A stretch of 64,000 bases of DNA, taken from contig NZ_JBPDIH010000007.1 of NCBI RefSeq assembly GCF_052030545.1, forward strand, positions 244,428-308,427, in the 5' to 3' direction. The position numbers and the translations under genes were made by a program. Shown one piece after another: positions 8,819 through 18,172 of this stretch. The first letter of the stretch is position 1. Every line of letters starts with the position of its first letter. This DNA is from CANMXU01 sp052030545 (GTDB lineage Bacteria > Pseudomonadota > Gammaproteobacteria > Enterobacterales > Alteromonadaceae). The notes beneath the pieces are model-generated. The model saw nothing but the letters and a program-made list of their open reading frames with translations. It was not told the DNA's origin and did not search any database.

Positions 8819-10879
8819 TTACCAAATTTTTACGCGTTTCTCAGGGGCAATATACATGGCATCACCTTCTTTTACGTCAAAGGCTTGGTAGAATTCATTC
8901 ATGTTTGATAAAGAACCTAAGGCTCTAAATTCACCCGGTGAATGTGGGTCAGTTGCCACGCGGTTGCGCATCGCCTTCTCTACAAATTTTGAACGCCAGA
9001 TTTGCGCGTAACCCATAAAGAAACGTTGATCGCCAGTTAAACCGTCGATAATTGGTGCTTCTTGACCATTTAAAGAGGCTTTATAGGCTTTATATGCGAT
9101 AGTAACACCTGATAAATCACCAATGTTTTCGCCTAAGGTTAGCTCACCATTAACATGTAAACCTTCAAATACTTCGTAACCCGCGTATTGCTCAACAAGT
9201 ATTTGGGTGCGCTTAGCAAATTCTGCTAAGTCTTGCTCTGTCCACCAATTTCTTAGGTTGCCGTCGGCATCGTACTTACTGCCTTGGTCATCAAAACCGT
9301 GGCCCATTTCATGGCCAATTACCGCGCCAATGCCGCCGTAATTTACTGCGTCATCTGCTGCCATATTGAAAAATGGTGGTTGTAATATTGCTGCAGGAAA
9401 TACAATTTCATTCACGGTTGGGTTGTAATAAGCATTAACGGTTTGTGGTGTCATACCCCATTCCCAATCTTGAATTGGACCACCTAATTTTTCAACTTCT
9501 TTGTGATGACCCACCATGCCAGAGCGGACAATGTTGCCAACTAAATCATCTGCTGAAATCGTTAATTTTGAGTAATCCTGCCACTTATCTGGGTAACCAA
9601 TTTTAGGAGTAAATGCCGCTAATTTCACATGCGCTGCAGCTTTGGTGTCTGTGCCCATCCACTCAAGCTCGTCAATGCTTGCGCCATAAGCGCTACGCAA
9701 ATTTTCCACCAACTGACTCATGCGAGTTTTCGCTTCAGGTTTAAAATGACGACCTACGTAGATTTTCCCAATAACTTCACCTAGGTTATTATTAACAACA
9801 CTTACACCGCGCTTCCATTGTGGGCGTTGCTCTTGGCGACCATTGAGCTGTTTTGAATAGAAATCAAAATTCTCATTATCAATTTCTTCAGTTAAATAAA
9901 CCGCATAGGCACTTAAGGTATGAAACGTTAAGTAAGTTTGCCAGTCAGCTAAAGAAGATTTAGCGAAAACTTTACCAAAACCTTCAATGAAATCAGGTTG
10001 GTTAATAATAATGTCTTTTTGCTTAGCCACGCCTTGAGCATCAAGGTAAGCTGACCAATTAAAGTCGCCTGCTAATTCAGCTAATTGGCTCACTTGGAAT
10101 TTATTGTAACGCTTTTCGCTATCACGACTTTGTACACGAGTCCAGTGGTAACCCGCGAGCTCAGTTTCCATTGCTAGAATAGTTTCTGCAGCAGCTTTAC
10201 CGTCTTTAACGCCGGCAAGGTTAAACATATTTTCGATATGTGCTAAATAACCCTCGCGCATGTTTACAAAGCGCTCAGCTTCATTAAAGTAATAATCACG
10301 ATCTGGCAAGCCTAAACCACTTTGCCAAATATGCGTGGCGTAACGAGATGAATCTTTGGCATCAACGTTAATGTAAAACGCTAGTGGGTTATTCACACCT
10401 GCGGCTTGATATTTACCAAAAAAACTGGCTAATTGATCTTTGTTTTTGAGTTGGTTGATATCGTCAAAAATAAATTGAATTGGCGTCGTACCTGCTTGGT
10501 TGCGCGCTTCACTGTTCATAAATGAACGAAATAGGTCAGCCACTTTTTGTTCGTCGCTACCTTCAACTAAGTTTGTTTGACCTGCTAACTCTTCAATAAT
10601 TGCTTTTACCGCATCATCAGCATCGTCACGTAAGTCATAAAAAGAACCGACGGCCGTTTTATCGCCCGGAATTTCTGTGGCGTTTAACCAGCCACCATTA
10701 ATGTAGCGATAAAAGTTATCTTGCGGACGAACACTCATGTCCATGTTAGCTTTTTCAATACCAGAAACTAACGCTTTTTTAACAGGTTGAATTTGTGCTT
10801 GTGGCGCTTGTTCTGTTGTATTACAGCCAGCCACAAGTAGCAGCGATGAACAAAGTGCACCGGTGATCAATGTTTTCAT
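8819..10879 (-). CDS. M13 family zinc metallopeptidase (neprilysin/PepO-like), lipoprotein
   Basis: 686-residue peptidase. The N-terminus is a lipoprotein signal with lipobox VAGC (Cys19), so the enzyme should be anchored in the envelope facing the periplasm or outside. Family M13 hallmarks are complete: VNAYYNP substrate-binding motif, zinc site HEMGH at 523-527, third zinc ligand Glu584 in ENIGDLSG with Asp588, and a C-terminal Trp (VKIW). Family members cleave peptides of limited size. Transcribed alone, with its own terminator. Next upstream gene is a TetR regulator about 220 bp away on the same strand. Confidence 0.95.
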   Translation of the reverse strand: MKTLITGALCSSLLLVAGCNTTEQAPQAQIQPVKKALVSGIEKANMDMSVRPQDNFYRYINGGWLNATEIPGDKTAVGSFYDLRDDADDAVKAIIEELAGQTNLVEGSDEQKVADLFRSFMNSEARNQAGTTPIQFIFDDINQLKNKDQLASFFGKYQAAGVNNPLAFYINVDAKDSSRYATHIWQSGLGLPDRDYYFNEAERFVNMREGYLAHIENMFNLAGVKDGKAAAETILAMETELAGYHWTRVQSRDSEKRYNKFQVSQLAELAGDFNWSAYLDAQGVAKQKDIIINQPDFIEGFGKVFAKSSLADWQTYLTFHTLSAYAVYLTEEIDNENFDFYSKQLNGRQEQRPQWKRGVSVVNNNLGEVIGKIYVGRHFKPEAKTRMSQLVENLRSAYGASIDELEWMGTDTKAAAHVKLAAFTPKIGYPDKWQDYSKLTISADDLVGNIVRSGMVGHHKEVEKLGGPIQDWEWGMTPQTVNAYYNPTVNEIVFPAAILQPPFFNMAADDAVNYGGIGAVIGHEMGHGFDDQGSKYDADGNLRNWWTEQDLAEFAKRTQILVEQYAGYEVFEGLHVNGELTLGENIGDLSGVTIAYKAYKASLNGQEAPIIDGLTGDQRFFMGYAQIWRSKFVEKAMRNRVATDPHSPGEFRALGSLSNMNEFYQAFDVKEGDAMYIAPEKRVKIW

Positions 10880-11099
10880 GATATTCCCACTTGTTTATTT
10901 GTCGTTGTTATTGTTAATTAATAAAACATCTAGCTTTTGTGTCTAGTTCGCTAATGATTGTGCTAAGCGAATTTAGGTAGATGTCGAAACGTTTAAATAG
11001 TAAGGAGTGTGCAATGTAATTGCCAGCGCTAGCAACATCTGTTTACATCTATTTACATTTGCTAGGGACTTGGTTGTACAAAGATTTTTACGCTTGTGG

Positions 11100-11780
11100 T
11101 TATTGGCTTTTACTTTGATTGAGAAAAAGGTTGAGGGCACATTCACACATTTCATCAATATTGTGGCTGTCTGCGTATATTCCGTCGATAAGTAAACGGG
11201 CAATGCCGTGCATAGTGCCCCAAGTGACTTGTGCTAAACGTAATGAGTTTTCATCAGCGGGCAAAATACCTTGTTGCTGCCAAGTTTTGGTCATTTCAAC
11301 TTGGTATTGAAAACTCGGGTAGGCGGCGTCTCGTAGCGATTGTGTACTGGTGGCATCTTTCCAAATAGTGCGGCCGAACATTAAATCGTAAACCGACGGA
11401 TTTTCGGCGGCAAACTGAATGTAACGCATGAAAAACTGGCGATAGCGTTGTTCATTGCTTAATGATTGATCGTTAAATACTTGCTCTTCAATTGCTTTCC
11501 ACGCCATAAAACCTTGCGCGGCAACTGCGCACAATAGGTCGTTTTTATCGGTAAAGTGATGATAAGCAGCGGTTCTTGAAACACCGACACTAAGCGCTAA
11601 TTTTCTAAGTGATAAGTTGTCGATGCCATCTGCTTCAATCATCTTAGTTGCGGCACTCACTAAGGTACTTTGCAAGCTGCCGTGATGATACTTAGCCTTG
11701 GTTTTTTCATTGCTTTTACCAATGCTTTTGTTATGGCTTTTTTCACTGCTGTTTTTATTTTTATCGGTGTTATTCATCAT
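11100..11780 (-). CDS. TetR family transcriptional regulator
   Basis: 226-residue protein. After a Lys/Asn/Ser-rich N-terminal tail of about 30 residues comes a TetR DNA-binding domain: HHGSLQSTLVSAATKMIEAD, LSLRKLALSVGVSRTAAYHH, FTDKNDLL. The rest is a helical ligand-binding and dimerisation domain with no recognisable ligand. It begins 24 bp after the stop of the ThrE-type exporter gene on the same strand, so the two are likely cotranscribed and the regulator may control the exporter. Two adjacent ATG codons make the exact start uncertain by one residue. Confidence 0.9.
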   Translation of the reverse strand: MMNNTDKNKNSSEKSHNKSIGKSNEKTKAKYHHGSLQSTLVSAATKMIEADGIDNLSLRKLALSVGVSRTAAYHHFTDKNDLLCAVAAQGFMAWKAIEEQVFNDQSLSNEQRYRQFFMRYIQFAAENPSVYDLMFGRTIWKDATSTQSLRDAAYPSFQYQVEMTKTWQQQGILPADENSLRLAQVTWGTMHGIARLLIDGIYADSHNIDEMCECALNLFLNQSKSQ

Positions 11781-11804
11781 TAGCGCTAAGTTAATTTATG
11801 TATA

Positions 11805-13031
11805 TTAAAGTGTTTTTCTACTCGGTAATGCAACATTAGAAAAAATTAATCCTGCCACTAGCGACATAAAAATTAAAAATGTTTGTGAACCTAAATCGGT
11901 TGTTTGAATAATAGATTGCCCAGTGACTAAGGTATTTAAGCCCATATAGACTTTACTGCCGGGCACTAAGACAACTAAGCCTAATAACTTAACAATACTC
12001 GACGGTAAATTCATCACCCGAGAAAAGATATTACCATAAATGCCTAAAATAAACGCACCTGCAAATGCGCCCAGTGCGGCACCTAAATAATGTGCACCCC
12101 ATAATGAGGCGCCATAAGCGACGTAACCTGCCACTAAGCCCCAAAGGGCATCTTTTACTCTGACTTTAAATAAAATAATTAAACACACGGATAATATAGT
12201 AACCGCGAGCCAAGTCGCCCATTGCGGGATCATTTCAGGCGCAACATAGGTAATGTTTCCCCAGAATATTTGCCCTAAGGTGACGCCAAGCAGTGCGCCA
12301 AAATAAAGCTTAAATAACACCATGATCGCATCCATGATGCGTGCCGTGCCTGAAATTAAGTTGCGAGAGGCAAGTTCTGACAAACCTAAGGTAAGTGCTA
12401 AACCCGGAATAAAGGCAATAATGCTTGATAAGATAACCAGTGGCACATTAATGCCGGGATCAATTAAAGTAATTGCCGAGGCAAGTAACGCCGAAGTAAT
12501 CGCTGAAATAGGCTCTAGCATATCGGTAACACGCTTTGAACGCTCAGCCCAAAATACGTAAATGCAAACGATAAAACCTAATAGTGTCGACCAAAAAATA
12601 TCTTGCCAGCTAGTATTCATCAACATGGCAAAGGCGCCACTACAACAGCCAAAAGCGATAAAGGTTAATAGTCTGCCATAAGGGGCAGGTTTGGTGACGA
12701 TATCGTCTAGTCGCTCAATCGCTTCGGCTAAGGTGCGTTGACCCGATGCCAGTTCATCAACTAATTCATCAGTACGTGCTAAGGCGCCTAAATCAATTTC
12801 CCCTGGGTTAACCCTCGCTAAATGGGTATATTCTTGCTGCTCGTCACCTTCAGATAAGACAAAGGTTAAGGCTGTTGGGCTGATAATAAAGTTTCCGTGC
12901 AGTTGCAATAAATTGGCAACACTTTCAAGGTGTGCTTCTAAACGATACGCCGGTGTACCAAATTTATGCAATGCTTTGCCAAGCCTGATAATAAAACGTC
13001 TTTTTTCAAGAAATTGGGCTGTTGGGCTCAT
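11805..13031 (-). CDS. ThrE-type threonine/serine exporter family membrane protein (fused two-domain form)
   Basis: 408 residues. The first 130 or so residues are the soluble ThrE N-terminal region (LGKALHKFGTPAYRLEAHLE, a LARVNPGEIDL segment, and LAEAIERLDDI). About ten hydrophobic segments follow, first the ThrE block and then a block like the small ThrE_2 partner protein, so both halves are fused in one chain as in Corynebacterium ThrE. Family members export threonine and serine; the substrate here is not proven. Upstream partner of a TetR gene in the same transcript. Confidence 0.85.
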   Translation of the reverse strand: MSPTAQFLEKRRFIIRLGKALHKFGTPAYRLEAHLESVANLLQLHGNFIISPTALTFVLSEGDEQQEYTHLARVNPGEIDLGALARTDELVDELASGQRTLAEAIERLDDIVTKPAPYGRLLTFIAFGCCSGAFAMLMNTSWQDIFWSTLLGFIVCIYVFWAERSKRVTDMLEPISAITSALLASAITLIDPGINVPLVILSSIIAFIPGLALTLGLSELASRNLISGTARIMDAIMVLFKLYFGALLGVTLGQIFWGNITYVAPEMIPQWATWLAVTILSVCLIILFKVRVKDALWGLVAGYVAYGASLWGAHYLGAALGAFAGAFILGIYGNIFSRVMNLPSSIVKLLGLVVLVPGSKVYMGLNTLVTGQSIIQTTDLGSQTFLIFMSLVAGLIFSNVALPSRKTL

Positions 13032-13253
13032 ATATTGTTGAAACTCTAAAGTAGTCGCCGAGTGACGGCTGAACAGATAAATACTAATAATAGCTATTAT
13101 CGCAATATTTGGGTGTTAAATACATGTAAGCTAAATGAAATAATCGCGCCAATTTGTAAAATTATGGTAGGGTTAGTTGCCAGTATTATCGGTTAACTGG
13201 CTTTTTTGCTGTGTTTTTGTTTAAATTTTGTCGAGTGTGCGTAGGTTTATAAT

Positions 13254-13430
13254 ATGACGTTATTAATTATTTTATTATCGGTGTTTGCTGGTGTTGCCTT
13301 GATGGTGATCCTCAGTGAGCGTTTTGGCACGCCGATGGATAATCAACAACAATCCAAATATGCTAAAATTACGCGAATTTTAGTGTTTGTTTTACTCATT
13401 ACCGCCATTATTAAACTCGCTGTTTCATAA
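13254..13430 (+). CDS. Small two-helix membrane protein, 58 residues
   Basis: Short reading frame from an ATG preceded by TAGG-type spacing, reading MTLLIILLSVFAGVALMVIL at the start, then a polar middle (ERFGTPMDNQQQSKYAKITR) and a second hydrophobic segment (ILVFVLLITAIIKLAV). The helix-loop-helix layout and clean termination argue that it is real. The stop overlaps the stop of the convergent NRDE gene (TCATAA shared). I do not recognise a named family; function unknown. Confidence 0.6.
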   Translation: MTLLIILLSVFAGVALMVILSERFGTPMDNQQQSKYAKITRILVFVLLITAIIKLAVS

Positions 13431-14258
13431 CGCCTTGTTATCGCCGATACTACTAACGGCTTTATATTGCTTAAGGCTTGGCGTCACTACAAAGCTTTGC
13501 GGTTGAGTCACTTCCCCTTCAGGCGTGTAACTACGGTCATAAATTGTCACCTCACCTTTATCAGATAAAGTAATAAGTGTTGTTGTGCGGGTGCCATATT
13601 CAGGTGATACGATAAAGATTGAACTTAGCATTTGCTCCCATGTTTGGCTTATTCCTGTGCTTGGTAATTGCTCAGGCTCAGCTTGACTTGGGTTAGTCAT
13701 CAGCGTGAATAGTTGCTCAATTGGTAGCTCTGCATGAGTTAAAATTAGCTGTTCAAGTTGTTGCTGACCACGTGCCATTTTCGGCCAAATATCGTCGAGT
13801 GCGCCATTACATATGCTATGAAATCCTGCCGATAATTTATGATGACGTTTATTGACGCTGTCAAAGCAAGCTAGTTGCTGCAGGGGGCCATAAATTAAAT
13901 TATAGCCATTGTATTGCTCAGCATTTGTTTCTAATGCTTGGCTAAACTGGCTGAGCTTATTTGGGGGGTCACTGGGAGCGCCAAGTATTTCAAGTGCTTT
14001 TAATGCCAAGTCGCCACGGGATTTCTTACTCGCGTCAAGTTTATCGCCTTGGCGAAAATTAGTCAGTGCGGCAAAGTTGCCTTGTAAATCTAAACCTAGC
14101 CACGTGCCACCTGCGGCTAAATCTTTTCCTGCTAATATTTGCTGCGCTGGCCACAAGTGCATTTTTTGACTGGGGCGCTGATGAAACTCGTCACGATTGG
14201 CGCAAATAATAACCGGATATTTAGGATGTTGCTCAATGGCAAAAAACAAAATACACAT
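13425..14258 (-). CDS. NRDE (TANGO2-like) family protein
   Basis: 277 residues. The family name motif NRDE occurs as CANRDEFHQRP at about 19-29 right after the N-terminal Cys2 (MCILFFA), and AGGTWLGLD plus LTNFR follow, as in the NRDE/TANGO2 family. The N-terminal Cys2 suggests an Ntn-hydrolase-type fold; the biochemical role of bacterial members is unsettled. Converges with and overlaps the small membrane-protein gene by 6 bp, and is divergent from the class II aldolase gene. Confidence 0.88.
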   Translation of the reverse strand: MCILFFAIEQHPKYPVIICANRDEFHQRPSQKMHLWPAQQILAGKDLAAGGTWLGLDLQGNFAALTNFRQGDKLDASKKSRGDLALKALEILGAPSDPPNKLSQFSQALETNAEQYNGYNLIYGPLQQLACFDSVNKRHHKLSAGFHSICNGALDDIWPKMARGQQQLEQLILTHAELPIEQLFTLMTNPSQAEPEQLPSTGISQTWEQMLSSIFIVSPEYGTRTTTLITLSDKGEVTIYDRSYTPEGEVTQPQSFVVTPSLKQYKAVSSIGDNKAL

Positions 14259-14385
14259 AGTGTCTTGGCATACCTAGATGAAATCAATAATGTGCTAACT
14301 TAGCTCAACTTCGTCTTTATAGAAAGCCTTGCTTGGGGTAGAGTTTGCTCATTCAGTAAAACTTCCTAATGTTAAGGAGTTTAAG

Positions 14386-15156
14386 GTGTTCGAAATTCCT
14401 CAAATATCACTTAAAAATAAAGTGTCAGCGATTGAATGGCAAACTCGTGTCGATTTAGCCGCGTGTTATCGTTTATTGGTTTTACATGGTTGGGACGATT
14501 TAATTTATACGCATATTTCTGCTCGTATACCCGGGACTGAGCATTTGCTGATTAATGCTTTTGGTTTAGCGTTTGAAGAAATCACCGCATCAAATCTTGT
14601 AAAGATTGATATCGATGGCAATATTGTTGACCCTGATTGCCCGTTTGAAATTAACCCAGCAGGTTTTACCATCCATAGCGCCGTTCACCAAGCGCGCCAT
14701 GACGATATGTGTGTGCTGCATGTGCACACCAACGAAACGATTGCGGTTGCCAGTTTAGAAGAAGGTTTACTACCGCTTAGTCAATATGCCATGTTTGCCT
14801 TGGCCTCAATAAGTTATCACGATTATGAAGGCTTAGCGGTAAACGACGATGAAAAGCGTCGTCTGCAAAACGATTTGGGTAATGCTAATTTTATGCTGCT
14901 GAGAAACCATGGTGCATTAACTTTAGGTAAAACGATTGGCGATGCATTTATGCATATGTACGACCTAACCCGAGCGTGCCAAACGCAACTGCAAATAATG
15001 GCAACCGGCATGAAACCTGTTTACGCCCCGCAAAGCATTATTGATGGCATTAAAGCGCAAGCGAATATTGTTCATACCGGCACCACCGGTGGGCAAAAAT
15101 CGTGGCCGGCAATGCTTCGACGAGTTTATCGTAGCGATCCTAACTTTGCGACTTAG
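14386..15156 (+). CDS. Class II aldolase/adducin family protein
   Basis: 256 residues from a GTG start chosen because AAGGAG lies 6 nt upstream (14374-14379); an upstream TTG would add 19 residues but has no such site. The fold motifs of zinc-dependent class II aldolases are present: YTHISAR, the zinc histidines in HVHTNE (112 and 114), and NHG (His175). Members cleave or epimerise sugar phosphates, or act on related substrates without phosphate. The next gene encodes an enolase-superfamily dehydratase-like enzyme 103 bp downstream, suggesting one sugar-acid or related catabolic route. The substrate cannot be named from sequence. Confidence 0.88.
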   Translation: MFEIPQISLKNKVSAIEWQTRVDLAACYRLLVLHGWDDLIYTHISARIPGTEHLLINAFGLAFEEITASNLVKIDIDGNIVDPDCPFEINPAGFTIHSAVHQARHDDMCVLHVHTNETIAVASLEEGLLPLSQYAMFALASISYHDYEGLAVNDDEKRRLQNDLGNANFMLLRNHGALTLGKTIGDAFMHMYDLTRACQTQLQIMATGMKPVYAPQSIIDGIKAQANIVHTGTTGGQKSWPAMLRRVYRSDPNFAT

Positions 15157-15259
15157 TAACATAAGCCCAATAGATGACAGAAAATATTTAAAACAATAAT
15201 CGAGGGAAAATATCCTTCGAGAGTATGACTAATCACTCGCTTATTGGTGAAAAAGGAAA

Positions 15260-16447
15260 ATGATGAAAATAACCCATGTTGAAATTTTTGATATTGAATG
15301 CCCTGAACGCCCGCCGTGGAATCCGGTCTTTATTCGCATTCATACCGACCAAGGTATTTGTGGTGTTGGTGAAGCAGGGCTTGCTTACGACTGGGGCCAT
15401 AGCGCCGCGGCGGCGATGATCAAAGAAATTGCTGAAGCGGTACTTATTGGTTTTAACCCGTTTAATACCGAGCTTTTATGGTCAAAAATGTTACGAGAAA
15501 GCTTTTGGGGCTTAGGCGGCGGGCCAGTTTTATATTCAGCGATGAGCGCCATAGATACCGCGCTTTGGGATATTAAAGGTAAAGCGTTAGGCGTGCCGGT
15601 TTATCAATTACTGGGCGGAAAAGTCAATGATAAATTACGCACTTATGCTAGCCAATTACAGTTTGACTGGGACAGCGAAATTAAAAAACTGATCGAACCT
15701 GAAGAATACGCACAAGCGGCATTAAAGGCAGTAGCCGAAGGTTTTGATGCGGTAAAAGTTGACCCGATCGTGTATAACAAAGATGGCAGTTCATCATTTG
15801 ATCGCACTAAGCTTTTTACTAAACCGCAAATGCGTTTATTTGGAAATCGACTACGTGCTATTCGTGATGCGGTCGGTGAAGATGTTGATATTATTTTTGA
15901 ATCGCACTCATTAATGGGCGCGGCATCGGCCATTCAAATGGGCGAAGTTGTTGAAGAAGTTGGCTGTATGATGTACGAAGAACCAGTGAATTACTTAAAT
16001 TCAAAAGTACATAAAAAAGTATCAGACCGAGTGAATGTGCCGATTGCTGGCGGTGAGCGTTTATATCATCGCTGGGATGTTCGTCCGTATTTTGAAGATC
16101 AAAGCATTGACGTATTACAGCCTGATGTCGGTTTATGTGGTGGCTTTACCGAGGCGAAAAAAGTGTGTGATTATGCCGATGTATACGACATTCGTATTCA
16201 AGCCCATGTGTGTGGTGGACCCGTTGCTACCGCAGCGTCATTGCACTTAGAAACTGCGATCCCTAACTTTTTAATTCATGAGCATCACACTTATGCCACC
16301 AAAGCGTGGAATCGAGAATTATGTATTCAAGACCCGCAACCAGTTAACGGCTTTTTCCAAGTATCGGAAGTGCCGGGCATAGGTATTGAATTAAATGACG
16401 ACGTGGTTAAGCGTTCACCTAATGTTACCGTGAAATCATTAAAGTAG
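15260..16447 (+). CDS. Mandelate racemase/muconate lactonizing enzyme family protein (enolase superfamily)
   Basis: 395 residues with the N-terminal capping domain (ALWDIKGKALGVPVYQLLGG at about 101-120) and a C-terminal barrel. Likely catalytic residues: Lys166 in DAVKVDP; metal ligands Glu214 (IFESHS), Glu240 (YEEP) and Glu266 (AGGERLY); His216 and His316 (QAHVCGGP). The layout resembles the galactonate-dehydratase-like subgroup, but the first ligand is Glu in E-S-H instead of the usual Asp in D-x-H. Probably an acid-sugar dehydratase or epimerase; substrate unknown. Likely cotranscribed with the class II aldolase and closed by a strong terminator. Confidence 0.87.
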   Translation: MMKITHVEIFDIECPERPPWNPVFIRIHTDQGICGVGEAGLAYDWGHSAAAAMIKEIAEAVLIGFNPFNTELLWSKMLRESFWGLGGGPVLYSAMSAIDTALWDIKGKALGVPVYQLLGGKVNDKLRTYASQLQFDWDSEIKKLIEPEEYAQAALKAVAEGFDAVKVDPIVYNKDGSSSFDRTKLFTKPQMRLFGNRLRAIRDAVGEDVDIIFESHSLMGAASAIQMGEVVEEVGCMMYEEPVNYLNSKVHKKVSDRVNVPIAGGERLYHRWDVRPYFEDQSIDVLQPDVGLCGGFTEAKKVCDYADVYDIRIQAHVCGGPVATAASLHLETAIPNFLIHEHHTYATKAWNRELCIQDPQPVNGFFQVSEVPGIGIELNDDVVKRSPNVTVKSLK

Positions 16448-16471
16448 ATAAAATTATCATGGTATATTAAT

Positions 16472-16496
16472 AGGGAGCTTCTGCTCCCTTTTTATT
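16472..16496 (+). terminator. Rho-independent terminator after the enolase-superfamily gene
   Basis: AGGGAGC-TTCT-GCTCCCT hairpin followed directly by TTTTTATTTTT, 24 nt past the stop codon. Confidence 0.9.
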
Positions 16497-16525
16497 TTTA
16501 AATTGATGCTAGCAATGATGAGGCG

Positions 16526-16984
16526 CTAAATATAATCAACCGGAAGGGCGGTGGTGTATTTAATTTCTTCCATAGCAAAGCTTGAACTGATATCTGAAAA
16601 GTCGGTGCGGGTGATCAGCTTTTTATAAAAATTATCATAAGCTTTCATATCCGGCACCACCACACGTAATAAATAATCGATATCGCCGCTTAAGCGATAA
16701 AACTCGACAATTTCGTCAAAATCTTCAGCAATTTCAGCGAAGTTGGCAAGCCACTTAGGGTTGTGCTGATTGGTTTTTACCGTGACAAAAATCGTTAGCC
16801 CAACGTTAAGTTTCTCGGCATCGGCTAAAACTACGCGCCCTTTAATTACGCCCGATTTTTCTAAGGCTTGAATGCGTCGCCAACAGGGTGTGGTTGACAA
16901 GCCTATTTGCTCGGCAATCGCTGCGGTAGACAAAGTACAGTCTTGTTGTAATAAGGTTAATATTTTTTTATCAAATGAATCCAT
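16526..16984 (-). CDS. Lrp/AsnC family regulator, DecR/CyuR (YbaO)-like
   Basis: 152 residues: N-terminal helix-turn-helix (LSTAAIAEQIGLSTTPCWRR) and a C-terminal AsnC/RAM ligand domain. The sequence is close to what I recall of E. coli YbaO (DecR/CyuR), sharing LLQQDCTLS, TTPCW-RI-ALE, LSGDIDYLLRV-V-DMKAYD and SSFAMEEIKYTTALP. Those proteins sense cysteine and activate cysteine-degrading genes. Here it is divergent from a cysteine-synthase-fold enzyme, with an inverted repeat in the shared 165-bp gap, which fits the same job. Confidence 0.85.
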   Translation of the reverse strand: MDSFDKKILTLLQQDCTLSTAAIAEQIGLSTTPCWRRIQALEKSGVIKGRVVLADAEKLNVGLTIFVTVKTNQHNPKWLANFAEIAEDFDEIVEFYRLSGDIDYLLRVVVPDMKAYDNFYKKLITRTDFSDISSSFAMEEIKYTTALPVDYI

Positions 16985-17102
16985 GTTAACGCCAATGTCA
17001 TTTTGAGTAGATTAAATTTTTAATAATAGTTTTACTTTTAGAACTCTATTCTAATAAGTGTCGTATTTCTAGCGAATTACGCAGAAATATTTCGCAAAAG
17101 TT

Positions 17103-17120
17103 ATGAAATAATATTTTCAT
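17103..17120. promoter_or_regulatory. Candidate operator of the Lrp-type regulator
   Basis: AT-rich inverted repeat ATGAAA-N6-TTTCAT in the divergent gap, 30 nt before the start of the PLP enzyme gene. Size and AT content suit an Lrp/AsnC site, but this is by position and symmetry only. Confidence 0.35.
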
Positions 17121-17149
17121 TATTACGATAAATAACAATGGGAAGATTA

Positions 17150-18136
17150 ATGGATCAACTGACTGAAAAACTATCAACAACTGAAACAGCAACTCACCTT
17201 CATGGTCGTGGTGTAATTTACGACGATATTACGCAAACAATCGGTAATACGCCGCTGGTTAAACTGAGTCGTTTTGCACAGGCACTCGACGTGCCGGCAA
17301 ATATTTTAGCGAAAGTTGAATTTTTTAATCCCGCCGGTTCAATAAAAGACCGCCCGGCCTTAGCGATGATCGAAGCAATGATCGCTGATGGTCGCATTAC
17401 CGAGCAAACCGAAATCATTGAAGCGACTTCAGGTAACAATGGCGTGGCATGTGCTTGGATTTGCGCATTGAAAAAAATTCCACTAACTATTGTTATTCCT
17501 GAGCACATGTCGGTTGAGCGTAGAAAACTGATCAAACATTATGGTGCTAAGTTAGTGCTTACTCCAAAAGAGTTAGGTACAAAAGGTGCCATTGATAAAG
17601 CTAAGCAAATGATCGAAGCTCAAGAAAATGCCATTATGTTGGATCAATTTGGTAATTTTGCTAACTCGCAAATGCACGCTAAAACCACCGCAGAAGAAAT
17701 TTGGACCGATACCCAAGGTAAGGTTGATGTGTTGGTGGCAGGTGTTGGCACCGGCGGCACGTTATCGGGCATAGCAGAAACGTTAAAAGCGTATAACCCA
17801 GAGGTGAAAATTATCGCAGTTGAGCCTGCGTCTTGCCCAGTATTGTCAGAAGGTCGCAGCGGAGTTCATAAAATTCAAGGCTTAAGTTCAGGCCATGTGC
17901 CTGCTATTTTGCGTCGAGATTTAATCGACGACATAGTGACTGTATCGAATGAAGATGCGGTGAGTTTTGCCCAAGATATTGCGTGCTTAGAAGGCTTACC
18001 AGTTGGTATTTCATCGGGTGCAGCACTAAAAGCTGCGATGTTAATCGGTCAGCGCGTAGAATTTAAAGGCAAAAATATTGTCACCATTTTAGCCGATAAC
18101 GCTGAGCGTTATTTCAGCACTGAATTATTTGCTTAG
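17150..18136 (+). CDS. Cysteine synthase family PLP enzyme (CysK/CysM fold)
   Basis: 328 residues from the ATG at 17150, preferred over one 12 nt upstream because GGGAAGA lies just before it. Fold-type II PLP enzyme: the Schiff-base Lys66 is in NPAGSIKDRPA, the substrate loop is TSGNNG (93-98) where cysteine synthases usually have TSGNTG, GVGTGGTLSG binds the phosphate, and SSGAA is near the end. HKIQGLSSGHVP resembles CysK. It may make cysteine from O-acetylserine or, given the divergent DecR/CyuR-like regulator, break cysteine down; sequence alone does not decide. Confidence 0.87.
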   Translation: MDQLTEKLSTTETATHLHGRGVIYDDITQTIGNTPLVKLSRFAQALDVPANILAKVEFFNPAGSIKDRPALAMIEAMIADGRITEQTEIIEATSGNNGVACAWICALKKIPLTIVIPEHMSVERRKLIKHYGAKLVLTPKELGTKGAIDKAKQMIEAQENAIMLDQFGNFANSQMHAKTTAEEIWTDTQGKVDVLVAGVGTGGTLSGIAETLKAYNPEVKIIAVEPASCPVLSEGRSGVHKIQGLSSGHVPAILRRDLIDDIVTVSNEDAVSFAQDIACLEGLPVGISSGAALKAAMLIGQRVEFKGKNIVTILADNAERYFSTELFA

Positions 18137-18172
18137 GCTTTTAAAATAGCGAGCTGTTAGGTTGCTAAAACG

